64,000 nt of DNA, taken from assembly GCF_002583555.1 (NCBI RefSeq), contig NZ_BEGX01000069.1:62001-126000 (forward strand), in the 5' to 3' direction. Below the pieces are notes generated by a model. The model did no database searches and was not told the origin of the DNA. It was given only the letters and a program-made list of their open reading frames with translations. The DNA comes from Pseudonocardia sp. N23. GTDB lineage: Bacteria; Actinomycetota; Actinomycetes; Mycobacteriales; Pseudonocardiaceae. Below are positions 43,669-51,576 of the stretch, one piece after another (the stretch's first letter is position 1; every line of letters begins with the position of its first letter). The position numbers and the translations under genes are program-made.

Positions 43669-45072
43669 TCAGCGGCCCAGCGACACCGACGACATGTTGA
43701 AGTCCGGCACCCGCAGCGGCGGCATCGCCGCCCGGGTGAACCAGTCCTTCCACTCGCGCGGGACCGTCGGCACCGTCGCCCCGACCTCCGTGGCACGGCG
43801 CAGCACGTCGAGCGGGGAGTAGTTGAACCGGAAGTTGTGCTCCACCTCCGCGACGACCTCCCCGTTCTCCACCAGGTACACCCCGTCGCGGGTCAGCCCG
43901 GTGAGCAACAGGCTGGTCGGGTCGACCTCCCGGATGTACCAGAGACACGTCAGCAGCAGGCCGCGCTCGGTGCCCGCGACCATCTCGTCGATCGACGACG
44001 CCGACCCGGACGGACCACCCCGCAGCAACAGGTTGTCGCCGGCCGGGGTGAACGTCGTGCCGAACTCGGCGGCCTCGGCGCGGGAGTAGACCAGCTCGTT
44101 GACGACACCCTCGCGCACCCAGTCGACCCGCCGTGTCGGGGCGCCGTTGTCGAAGACGCTCGTCCCGCCACCGGAGCTCGACGTCATCAGGAACGGCTCG
44201 TACTCCAGGCCGGGGACCGTCGGGTCGCTTGTCAACGTCAGCGGCAGGTCGGTGAGGCGCTCACCGACGCGCGGACCATCGGGGCCCGAGAGCGCGCTGT
44301 GACCCTCCTGCGCGGCCCGGCCCTCCATCGACCACACCAGGTAGACCATCAGGTCGGCCACCGCCGACGGCGGCAGCAACGTCTCGTAGCGGCCCGCCGG
44401 CAGCGCCGTGCGCCGTGCACCCCACTCGAGCCGCCGCGACGCATCGGCGGCGAGGGCCACCACGTCGACGTCGGTGAAGTCGGCCGTACCCACCGCCGTC
44501 CAGGCCGAGCCCTCGAGGTCGGGCGTCTTCACGTTGAGCTCCACCGAGCCGGTGGGCTGCACCCAACGCCGGCGCACCCCCGTCGACGTGCCGAGCCACA
44601 TCGTCGTCAGCGAGTGGCTGGCGAAGCCGTAGTGCCGCAGGTCGCCCGCCAGCACGTCCGACAGGCCCGTGGCCAGGTCGCCGAACACCTCGATCGACGT
44701 CCCCGCCGCCGGCTCCGTCCACGCCTTGTCGTCGACGACGTCGGTGGGCAGCTCGGCCGCATCGCGCGACGGCCCGGCATCGCGCGCGACCTTCTCACTG
44801 GCAGCGACCAGCTCGTCGAGCTGCAACGGGTCGGTGACCGCGGCACTGGAGCTCACGACCCCCGCCGCCGTCCCACCTTCGACCCTGACCAGCGAGATCA
44901 CCGTTGTGCGCCGCGAGGTGCCGAGGCCGTTCGTGGTCATCGTCGAGTTGGCCCAGCGCAGGACCGCCTCGCTCGTCTCGGACACGAGCACGACCCGGCC
45001 GGCGACGTCGGACCCGGCGTTCACGCCCCCGAGGACCCGCTCGACGATCTGTTGCGGCGGCAGGACCGTCAT
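43669..45072 (-). CDS. tldE: TldE/PmbA-like metallopeptidase subunit
   Basis: A 467-residue protein. The ATG at 45072 overlaps the tldD stop (ATGA). It has the family's beta-rich core with GGTSVFDNG near 300, TFTPAGDNLLLRGGPSG near 345-360, and the C-terminal end MPPLRVPDFNMSSVSLG. It lacks the zinc motif, as TldE does. With TldD it forms a heterodimeric zinc protease that trims unfolded peptides, for example in peptide-antibiotic maturation or CcdA turnover in E. coli. Confidence 0.85.
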   Translation of the reverse strand: MTVLPPQQIVERVLGGVNAGSDVAGRVVLVSETSEAVLRWANSTMTTNGLGTSRRTTVISLVRVEGGTAAGVVSSSAAVTDPLQLDELVAASEKVARDAGPSRDAAELPTDVVDDKAWTEPAAGTSIEVFGDLATGLSDVLAGDLRHYGFASHSLTTMWLGTSTGVRRRWVQPTGSVELNVKTPDLEGSAWTAVGTADFTDVDVVALAADASRRLEWGARRTALPAGRYETLLPPSAVADLMVYLVWSMEGRAAQEGHSALSGPDGPRVGERLTDLPLTLTSDPTVPGLEYEPFLMTSSSGGGTSVFDNGAPTRRVDWVREGVVNELVYSRAEAAEFGTTFTPAGDNLLLRGGPSGSASSIDEMVAGTERGLLLTCLWYIREVDPTSLLLTGLTRDGVYLVENGEVVAEVEHNFRFNYSPLDVLRRATEVGATVPTVPREWKDWFTRAAMPPLRVPDFNMSSVSLGR

Positions 45073-46580
45073 GACGCCTCCTCCTGCGTGTTGAGGACGT
45101 TGACCCCGCGGAACAGGGCCGGGGGACACCCGTGGCTGACCGGGGCGATCTGCCCGGGCTGGGCCTTCCCGCAGTTCATCGCGCCTCCGAGCCGCCAGCT
45201 CGACGGGCCACCCACGGCCTCCATCGAGCCCCAGAAGTCGGTCGTCGTGGCCTGGTAGGCGACATCGCGCAGCTGGCCGGCCAGCCGGCCGTCCTCGATC
45301 CGGTAGAACCGCTGCCCGGTGAACTGGAAGTTGTAGCGCTGCATGTCGATCGACCACGACTTGTCGCCCACGACGTAGATGCCGCGCTCGACACGGGAGA
45401 TCAGCTCGTCGGTGGTCGTGTCGCGCTCCGGGTCGGGCCGCAGCGACACGTTGGCCATCCGCTGGATCGGGACATGGTGCGGCGAGTCGGCGAAGGCGCA
45501 ACCATTGGACCGCTCCAGCCCCAGCCGCGGGGCGAACGTCCGGTCGAGCTGGTAGCCGACGAGCACCCCGTCGCGCACCAGGTCCCACTCCGTGGTGGCC
45601 ACGCCGTCGTCGTCGAACGCGACCGTTGCCAGCCCGTGCTCCACCGTGCGGTCACCCGTGACGTGCATGATCGGCGACCCGTAGCGCAGGGTGCCCAGCT
45701 TGTCGGGCGTGGCGAAGCTCGTGCCCGCGTAGGCGGCCTCGTAGCCGATCGCCCTGTCGTACTCCGTGGCGTGGCCGATGGACTCGTGGATCGTGAGCCA
45801 CAGGTTGGTCGGGTCGATCACCAGGTCGGTCGGGCCGGCCTGCACCGACGGCGCCTTCGTCTTCTCCGCGAGCAGCTCCGGGATCGTGGCGAGCTCGCCG
45901 GCCCAGTCCCACCCCGTGCCCGTGGCGTACTCCCAGCCGCGGCCCGCGGGCGGGGCGAGGGTGCTCATCGTCTCGAAGCCGCCCGCCGCACGGTCGACCG
46001 CCGTGGCCGTGAACCCCGGCTCGATCCGGACCCGCTGCTGGACCGTACGCGTGCCGGCCAGGTCGGCGTAGAACTTGTTCTCCCGCACCTGCGAGACCGA
46101 GGCCTGCACGTGGTCGACCCCGTCCGCCGCCAGGAGCCGCCGTGACCACTCGGTGAGCAGCTCCACCTTCTCCCGCGTCGGTACCGAGAACGGGTCGACC
46201 TCGTAGGCCGACACCCATTCCCCGACATGCACGGGCTCGTCGGCGCGCTCGACCCGCTCCCGCGCCACCGGCGCCAGTGTGCGCGCCACCGCCACGGCCT
46301 GCGCCGCCGTCTCCGCCGCGCGCAGCGGCGTCAGCTCGACGTGCGAGGCGAAACCCCACACCCCGTCGACCACGACACGCACCGCGAGGCCCACCGACGT
46401 CGAGTCCGACACCCCGGTGACCGACCCGTCGCGCAGCGAGATGGACTGGGAGACGATCCGCTCGACCCGCACATCGGCGTGTTGCGCGCCGAGCTCACGG
46501 GCACGCGACAGCGCCGCATCGGCCAGCGTGTCGAGCGGCAGGTCCCGGAACGCCGGGTCGATCCTCGGATCAGGAGCCAC
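45069..46580 (-). CDS. tldD: TldD-like zinc metalloprotease subunit
   Basis: A 503-residue protein with the zinc-binding motif IHESIGHATEYDRAI near residues 270-284 (HExxGH variant). A conserved region LRDGSVTGVSDSTSVGLAVR lies near 50-69, and an IAPVSHGCPPALFRG end near 480. The peptide-binding strand region has GYEAAYAGTSFATPDKLG. It cleaves small unfolded peptides with its TldE partner, encoded in the next, overlapping gene. No RiPP precursor gene was noticed nearby, so the target is unknown. Confidence 0.9.
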   Translation of the reverse strand: MAPDPRIDPAFRDLPLDTLADAALSRARELGAQHADVRVERIVSQSISLRDGSVTGVSDSTSVGLAVRVVVDGVWGFASHVELTPLRAAETAAQAVAVARTLAPVARERVERADEPVHVGEWVSAYEVDPFSVPTREKVELLTEWSRRLLAADGVDHVQASVSQVRENKFYADLAGTRTVQQRVRIEPGFTATAVDRAAGGFETMSTLAPPAGRGWEYATGTGWDWAGELATIPELLAEKTKAPSVQAGPTDLVIDPTNLWLTIHESIGHATEYDRAIGYEAAYAGTSFATPDKLGTLRYGSPIMHVTGDRTVEHGLATVAFDDDGVATTEWDLVRDGVLVGYQLDRTFAPRLGLERSNGCAFADSPHHVPIQRMANVSLRPDPERDTTTDELISRVERGIYVVGDKSWSIDMQRYNFQFTGQRFYRIEDGRLAGQLRDVAYQATTTDFWGSMEAVGGPSSWRLGGAMNCGKAQPGQIAPVSHGCPPALFRGVNVLNTQEEAS

Positions 46581-46627
46581 GCCTGCAACCTACCGAGCCC
46601 CACCGACAAAGATCGACAGCCGGGCGT

Positions 46628-46882
46628 TCACCAGGGCCACAGCCACGACCACCACCGACCGCGCGGCTCGATCCCGGGGAGGTCGTCGACGCCGAGGGCC
46701 AGCACGTCGTCGGACAGGCCGTCGCCATCGACGTCCATGTGCAACAACAGGTCCGGCCCGTCGAGCAACGCCAGGGTGTCGGCGACGCCGTCCTCGTCGG
46801 TGTCGGCACCGACCTCCAACGGCAGACCCGGCCGGTCAGGGGTGCCGAGATCGTCGACCACCGACGGATCACGTTCTGACAC
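46628..46882 (-). CDS. Small acidic protein with DxDxDG-type calcium-loop motifs
   Basis: An 84-residue product with two EF-hand/thrombospondin-like loops, DTDEDGVADTLALLDG (about 27-42) and DVDGDGLSDDVLALGV (about 49-64), and an unusual Trp-rich end (RWWSWLWPW). The pairing of DxDxDG loops with a Trp tail suggests Ca2+ binding and a surface or membrane contact, but no signal peptide is present. Its ATG lies inside the end of the upstream gene (14-base overlap), so the two are probably coupled. No family is recognised. Confidence 0.6.
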   Translation of the reverse strand: MSERDPSVVDDLGTPDRPGLPLEVGADTDEDGVADTLALLDGPDLLLHMDVDGDGLSDDVLALGVDDLPGIEPRGRWWSWLWPW

Positions 46883-47633
46883 AGGAGCTCCTCCCGGGAG
46901 CCGCGAGCTCCTCGTCGATCGCCGTCAGCCGCGCCGCCGTGGCGACGTCCAGCGCCGCGCACACCCGCTGCTCGGCCTGCACCAGCAACGCCACCACCGC
47001 CGACGACGCGGCCACCCGGACCGCCGTCGCCACCCCGGGTGCCCACCGGCGAAGCCGGGCCCGGTCGGCCGCGGTCCAGCGCGCGCCCGCCGACACGACC
47101 AGCAGCGCCACCCCGCACCCGACCGCCGGCCCCACAGTCCCGGTCACCGCCGGCGCGCCGACGACCGGCAGGCCCAGCCACGGGAGCACCGTCCGCCACG
47201 TCCCACCGGCCCCGGACGCGGCCTGCCACGGACGGGCCGGCGGCGGCGCAGCGGGCAGCACGACCCGCGGAACGTCTGCCCGGCCCACCGCGGAGTCGAC
47301 GACGGCGACCGGCAGCCCGCGGACCGTCGCGACCCGGCGCAGCTCGGGCAGCAGCTCACGCCCGACCCGCTCGACGACGCTGCCGACGGCCCGGTCCGCG
47401 GCAACGGCGGCGTATCCGGGGAGGCGTGCCCGGTCGGTGCGGCAGGCACGATCGGCGTACTGCACCAGCTCGGCGGCGAGGGCGGTGGCGACCGTCGTGA
47501 CCTGCGACTGTGCCGACACCCGGGCCAGCGCGCACACCGTCCGCACCTCGGTCCGGTACCCCGTCAGCCCGGCCCGCTGCGCGGTCAGCTCGACGCGGCG
47601 CATGCGCTCGGCCTCGGCGTACCGATCGATCAT
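46869..47633 (-). CDS. Membrane-associated protein of unknown function
   Basis: A 254-residue product from the ATG at 47633; an in-frame ATG at 47816 (61 codons upstream, MAHPFVGVR) would lengthen it. The first 120 residues are helical and Arg/Ala-rich (AERMRRVELTAQRAGLTGYR). A hydrophobic pair (about 150-195, LPWLGLPVVGAPAVTGTVGP, then CGVALLVVSAGA) and an Ala-rich helical end with Cys (EQRVCAALDVATAARLTAID) follow. Not recognised. It is coupled to the small DxDxDG protein. Confidence 0.5.
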   Translation of the reverse strand: MIDRYAEAERMRRVELTAQRAGLTGYRTEVRTVCALARVSAQSQVTTVATALAAELVQYADRACRTDRARLPGYAAVAADRAVGSVVERVGRELLPELRRVATVRGLPVAVVDSAVGRADVPRVVLPAAPPPARPWQAASGAGGTWRTVLPWLGLPVVGAPAVTGTVGPAVGCGVALLVVSAGARWTAADRARLRRWAPGVATAVRVAASSAVVALLVQAEQRVCAALDVATAARLTAIDEELAAPGRSSCVRT

Positions 47634-47790
47634 GGCCGCACGTTCGCACGCCGCCTCGGTCCGACGTGGGCGGTTTCGGCCGATGTTCACGCCCGCGAAC
47701 GCACCCGAGAAGGCCGAACGGGCGCAGCGGCCCCACCCTGCACGACACGGGACACACCGCTCCCGACGCAGCACCTCCTGCACCGGCGGG

Positions 47791-47816
47791 CGCACCCCCA
47801 CGAAGGGATGCGCCAT
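47791..47816 (-). repeat. GCACCC/GGGTGC repeat unit A
   Basis: Minus strand: ATGGCGCATCCC, then a GGGGGTGCG end. In frame with the downstream 254-residue protein, and could be its true start. Confidence 0.45.
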
Positions 47817-47931
47817 ACGTTCGAGGGGGTGCGGCAGCGTCGCCACGCACGGGGTCGTGCCGGACCGGCGGTTGTCGGACAGCCGGCAGGTCACCGAACG
47901 GCCGCTCCCGCCCCGCACCCCGACAACGCCC

Positions 47932-47977
47932 GGCTGCACCCCCACCGGCGACGCACCCTGTGCACGGGGTGTGCCAT
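47932..47977 (-). repeat. GCACCC/GGGTGC repeat unit B
   Basis: Minus strand: ATGGCACACCCC, a GTGCAC core, GGGTGCG, then GGGGGTGCAGCC. It opens a 28-residue frame. Confidence 0.5.
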
Positions 47978-48176
47978 GCCCACCAGGGGTGCACGGGTCA
48001 CGGACACGGAGCCCGTGGCCCACGGAAGGCCGTCGTAGCGCAGGTTGTCGGGTCCTCGGTAGGCCCGAAGGTCAGTCCCTGCTCGCACGACCTGCGCCCC
48101 GTCCGCAAAGACCGCGTGACGACGGTCCGCCGCGGCACCGACGCGGCGGTGAGGCCGACCCGCTCGCGCTCGCACG

Positions 48177-48206
48177 ATGACGCACCCCGTGGACCGGGTG
48201 CGTCAT
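48177..48206. terminator. Repeat unit C: ATGACGCACCC...GGGTGCGTCAT palindrome
   Basis: An 11-base perfect stem with an 8-base loop, 14 bases after the DUF2339 stop and extended by CTCGC/GAGCG-like flanks. It can act as a bidirectional terminator. It is also the most symmetrical member of the repeat family. Confidence 0.65.
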
Positions 48207-48220
48207 CGCGAGCGAGGTGA

Positions 48221-50569
48221 TCAGGTGCGGTCGCCGGATTCTGGGGGCGGACCCGAGGTGTCGCGATCGCCCTGACCCTCGGGCTCCGGCCGACCCTGCG
48301 ACGGCAGACCCTGCGCGGGCCGGTCCTGCGTCGCGCGACCGGGCATCCCGTGACCCTGCGCTCCCTGGCCCTGCGCTCCCTGGCCCTGCGCTCCCTGGCC
48401 CTGCGTCGGCCGGCCCTGCGTCGGCTGGCCCTGCGTCGGCTGGCCCTGCGGCTGTCCGTGCGGGCCGGGGCCGGGGCCGGGGCTCGATGCTGCGGCGCCC
48501 GCCTGGCTCTGCGTGACCCCGCCGGCGAGGTCCGGCTTCCCGGGCGCGGGCAGGGCCCGGCGGTCGGCCTGTTCCGCCTCGGCGACGAGCTTCGCGTAGC
48601 GGACACCCGCGGCCAGCAGCACCAGACCGGCCCCGAGGAAGGCACCGACACGGGCGAGCCCGTCGAGGGAGACGAGGTCGAACAGGATCAGCTTGGCGAC
48701 GGCCGCGGCGACGAGCACCAGCCCGGCGATGCGCAGCGGCGTGTTGCGGATGCCGCGGGCGAGCAGGACGAGGGCCAGGACCGTCCACGACACCGTGACC
48801 ACGGCGTGGCCGGCGACGAACCCGCCGCGGTCGGGCGAGATCAGCACCGCGACGGCGACGGCGACGCCGGTGAGCCCGTAGAGCCCGACGAGCCCGGCGA
48901 CGACCCAGAGCGCGGTGCGGCCGTCGCGGGAGCCGAGCAGCCCGGTGCGCTCGAAGGCGACGAGCATCGCGACGGCGAGGCCGACGAGCAGCACCGCGAC
49001 CAGCAGGCCGGTGACGAGCGCGCCCTGCTGTGGGAGCCCGCCGCGGACGAAGGGGGGCATGGGGAAGAGGGCGAGGACGGTCGGCGGCAGGGGCCGGGCG
49101 ACGGCGCCGAGGACGCCGAGGACCGCGAAGCCGGCGGCGAACAGCAGGGTGATCCGGCTGCGCAGCATGCCTGCGGCGACGGCGAACCCGATGGCCTCGC
49201 CGACGATGACGGCGACGGCGACCTCGCCGGAGAAGGGCAGTGACGTCGCGACCAGGAGGGCGATGGCACCGGCGGCGAGCGAGACGACGCGGATGGGCCG
49301 GGTGAACGACGGGACGAGGGCGACGCCGAGCATCACGATCGCAGCACCGGCGGCGACGGCCGCACCGCCCCAGCCGCCGAGGCGGCCCGCGAGGACCAGG
49401 GTGGGCAGGGCGGCGGAGGCGAGGACGCCGTGTGCGGGCGTCATCTCCCGCTTGACCAGCGCGTAGAGGGCGAAGGCGACGCCGACGACGAGCGTCGCGA
49501 TGGCGGCCGCGCCGGCTCCCCAGAGCGCGGAGGAGCGGGCGATGCCGGCGGCGAGCGCGGTGTAGAGGACGGCCCAGGCCGCGGCGACGACGAGCAGCCA
49601 CGGCCAGCCGCGGCGCAGCGCGACGACACCTGCGGCGATCTCGAGGACGACGACGAGGCCACCGAGCAGCGGCACCCAGCCCTGGGTGACGAACGGCGCG
49701 AGGATCGCTGCTCCGACGACGGCGCCGATGGCGAGGGCCTGCAGGCGCCAGACGTCGGCGAGGCCGAGGCCGCCCGCGGCGACGAGGACGGCCAGGGCGA
49801 GCCCGACAACGGGGGGCAGGAACCCGTACTGGGCGGTGGCGGACCCGACGACGAGGTAGAGGGCGGCGACGCCCGTCCCGGCGACGGCGGCGGCGCCTGC
49901 GCGGGCGGTCTCCTTGCGGTGCAGCCAGGCGGCGATGCCGACGAGGACGACGCCGAGCGCGGCACCGGCGATCAGCCGGGCACCGGGGGAGAACCAGCCG
50001 CGGGAGGCGGCGAGGACGAGCAGCATGACGACGCCGAGCAGCGTCACGGCGCCACCGGTCCAGGCTAGCAGCCGGGCGCCGGACAGCGACGCCGTCCAGG
50101 AGGCCTTCGGCGCGGCCTGCGGGCGCGGGGCGTAGGGCGCGGGGTGGGCACCGGGGGCGGGCCGGTTCCAGGCGGGCGCGCCGAGGCCCGCGGGCGGCGG
50201 GTACTGCTGCCCTCCGAAGGAGGGGGCGGTACCGGGCCGGGTGCCCGGCCACTGCGCGGGGCCGGGTACACCGGGCGCCGGTGGCCGGACCCCCGCCGCC
50301 TGGCCCTGCTGCAGAGCCTGGACCTGCTGTGGAGCCTGCGCCGGCGCGGAGGGCTGTGCGGGAGGCTGCGCTGGAGCAACGGCGGGCGGCGCGTCAGGAC
50401 GAGAGGCCTGACCGGGTCCGGCTCCGTACCCCCCGTCCGGTGCCGGACCCGGCTGAGTCCCCCGCAGGGACAGCAGTTCACCGCCGAGGTCGTCGAGGCG
50501 CCGTCCCAGCCGGCCGAGCTCGGCGGCGACGGCGGCGAGCCTGTCGTCTGTCACCTGTGAATCGGACAC
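48221..50569 (-). CDS. DUF2339 multi-spanning membrane protein with Gln/Gly repeat tail
   Basis: About 782 residues from the GTG at 50569; a GTG 16 codons further upstream is possible, and the ribosome site is weak in both cases. A short coiled start (LAAVAAELGRLGRRLDDLGG), a Pro/Ala/Gln linker, then about 20-24 hydrophobic helices (about 150-680) make up the DUF2339 body. The family marker is the helix-start PRAxxxW-like segment; here SWTASLSGARLLAWTGGAVT. The tail has QGQPTQ, QGQGAQ and similar repeats. The function of DUF2339 is unknown. Termination is at the repeat-C hairpin. Confidence 0.8.
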   Translation of the reverse strand: MSDSQVTDDRLAAVAAELGRLGRRLDDLGGELLSLRGTQPGPAPDGGYGAGPGQASRPDAPPAVAPAQPPAQPSAPAQAPQQVQALQQGQAAGVRPPAPGVPGPAQWPGTRPGTAPSFGGQQYPPPAGLGAPAWNRPAPGAHPAPYAPRPQAAPKASWTASLSGARLLAWTGGAVTLLGVVMLLVLAASRGWFSPGARLIAGAALGVVLVGIAAWLHRKETARAGAAAVAGTGVAALYLVVGSATAQYGFLPPVVGLALAVLVAAGGLGLADVWRLQALAIGAVVGAAILAPFVTQGWVPLLGGLVVVLEIAAGVVALRRGWPWLLVVAAAWAVLYTALAAGIARSSALWGAGAAAIATLVVGVAFALYALVKREMTPAHGVLASAALPTLVLAGRLGGWGGAAVAAGAAIVMLGVALVPSFTRPIRVVSLAAGAIALLVATSLPFSGEVAVAVIVGEAIGFAVAAGMLRSRITLLFAAGFAVLGVLGAVARPLPPTVLALFPMPPFVRGGLPQQGALVTGLLVAVLLVGLAVAMLVAFERTGLLGSRDGRTALWVVAGLVGLYGLTGVAVAVAVLISPDRGGFVAGHAVVTVSWTVLALVLLARGIRNTPLRIAGLVLVAAAVAKLILFDLVSLDGLARVGAFLGAGLVLLAAGVRYAKLVAEAEQADRRALPAPGKPDLAGGVTQSQAGAAASSPGPGPGPHGQPQGQPTQGQPTQGRPTQGQGAQGQGAQGQGAQGHGMPGRATQDRPAQGLPSQGRPEPEGQGDRDTSGPPPESGDRT
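48352..48453. repeat. 15-base tandem repeats in the tail of the DUF2339 gene
   Basis: Units on the theme CCCTGCGCTCCCTGG or CCCTGCGTCGGCTGG, about seven in a row. They encode QGQGA and QGQPT pentapeptides on the minus strand. Confidence 0.75.
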
Positions 50570-50737
50570 ACCGCAGAGGATGACGACCTCCTGCGCGTCG
50601 CGGATGCGTAGTTGCACCCTGCGGAGGTAACGGATCGGTCACAACGTGCGGACCGGGCCCCGACGGACGCGTCTGACCGTCGGGGAGAATCAACGCCGCA
50701 CGCCAGCCGCAGACCCCCAGCCGCACACCCGGAGACG

Positions 50738-51490
50738 ATGACAGTGGGCCCCGAGACCGTGACCGACGCGACGGCCGACGAGGGCGCGCGGCGGACGGAC
50801 CGGATCCCGAGTTTCGTCCATCAGCGCAACCGGCTGACCGAAGGCCAGCAGTCGGCGTGGGACCGGCTGTGGGGTGGCGTCGGCCGGGATGTCGAGGATC
50901 TCGTCGCCGGTGGCGAGCCGTTCGCGCCGTCGGCGTGGTTCGGCCGCGAGGCGCCGCTGGTGCTGGAGATCGGATCAGGCATGGGGGAGACGACGGCGGC
51001 GCTCGCGGAGGCGGCGCCGGACGTCGACCACCTCGCCGTGGAGGTCTTCGAGCCGGGGCTGGCGCAGCTGCTGCTGCGGATCGAGGACGCCGGGCTGCGG
51101 AACCTCCTGCTCCTGCGGGGTGACGCCGTGGCCCTGCTGGACTCGTGCATCCCGGTGGATTCGCTCGACGGTATCCGGATCTTCTTCCCCGACCCGTGGC
51201 AGAAGCGGCGGCACCGCAAGCGCCGGCTGGTTCAGCCGGACTTCGTGAGGTTGGCGGCGTCACGGCTGCGACCTGGGGCGACGTTGCACATGGCGACCGA
51301 CTGGGCTGACTACGCCGTCCAGATGCGCGATGTGGCGGACGCCGAACAGCTCCTGCGGCGCGCACCGGGCGTCGGGCCGGACGGCTTCCTGCCGCGGCCC
51401 GAATGGCGGCCGGTGTCGAAGTTCGAGAGCAGGGCGGTCGTGGAGGAGAGGGCCGTGTCCGATCTGCTGTACGAACGCACGTCACGTTAG
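50738..51490 (+). CDS. trmB: tRNA (guanine46-N7)-methyltransferase
   Basis: A 250-residue protein. Either the ATG at 50738 or the GTG two codons later (50744) can start it, both after GGAG. The SAM-binding motif is VLEIGSGMGETTAALAEA near residues 78-95. The TrmB signature is FFPDPWQKRRHRKRRLVQP near 150-168 (family motif FPDPWxKxRHxKRR), and the C-terminal HMATDWADYAVQM segment is typical. It methylates G46 of the tRNA variable loop. It is encoded alone. Confidence 0.93.
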   Translation: MTVGPETVTDATADEGARRTDRIPSFVHQRNRLTEGQQSAWDRLWGGVGRDVEDLVAGGEPFAPSAWFGREAPLVLEIGSGMGETTAALAEAAPDVDHLAVEVFEPGLAQLLLRIEDAGLRNLLLLRGDAVALLDSCIPVDSLDGIRIFFPDPWQKRRHRKRRLVQPDFVRLAASRLRPGATLHMATDWADYAVQMRDVADAEQLLRRAPGVGPDGFLPRPEWRPVSKFESRAVVEERAVSDLLYERTSR

Positions 51491-51495
51491 GGGCA

Positions 51496-51508
51496 CAGTG
51501 ACACACTG
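51496..51508. promoter_or_regulatory. Inverted repeat CAGTG-ACA-CACTG upstream of the nitric oxide synthase gene
   Basis: A perfect 5+5 palindrome, 69 bases before the NOS start and just after the trmB stop. It is followed by the AT-rich stretch CAGGTACAAATGC. It may be an operator or promoter element; no regulator is known. Confidence 0.3.
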
Positions 51509-51576
51509 AGAGTCACCAGGTACAAATGCTCGGGCACGCTCCTTGTATCCGACGAGTGATCTTCTGGAGGCTTTCT

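Larger units (their letters stand above)
47634..48220. other. Non-coding stretch with three tandem GCACCC/GGGTGC repeats
   Basis: It lies between the DUF2339 gene end and the unknown membrane gene, all on the minus strand. There is no convincing gene of normal size. Three repeat units, each beginning with a minus-strand ATG, lie at 47791-47816, 47932-47977 and 48177-48206. The conceptual peptides begin MAHPFVGVR, MAHPVHRVR and MTHPVHGVRH. Confidence 0.5.
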
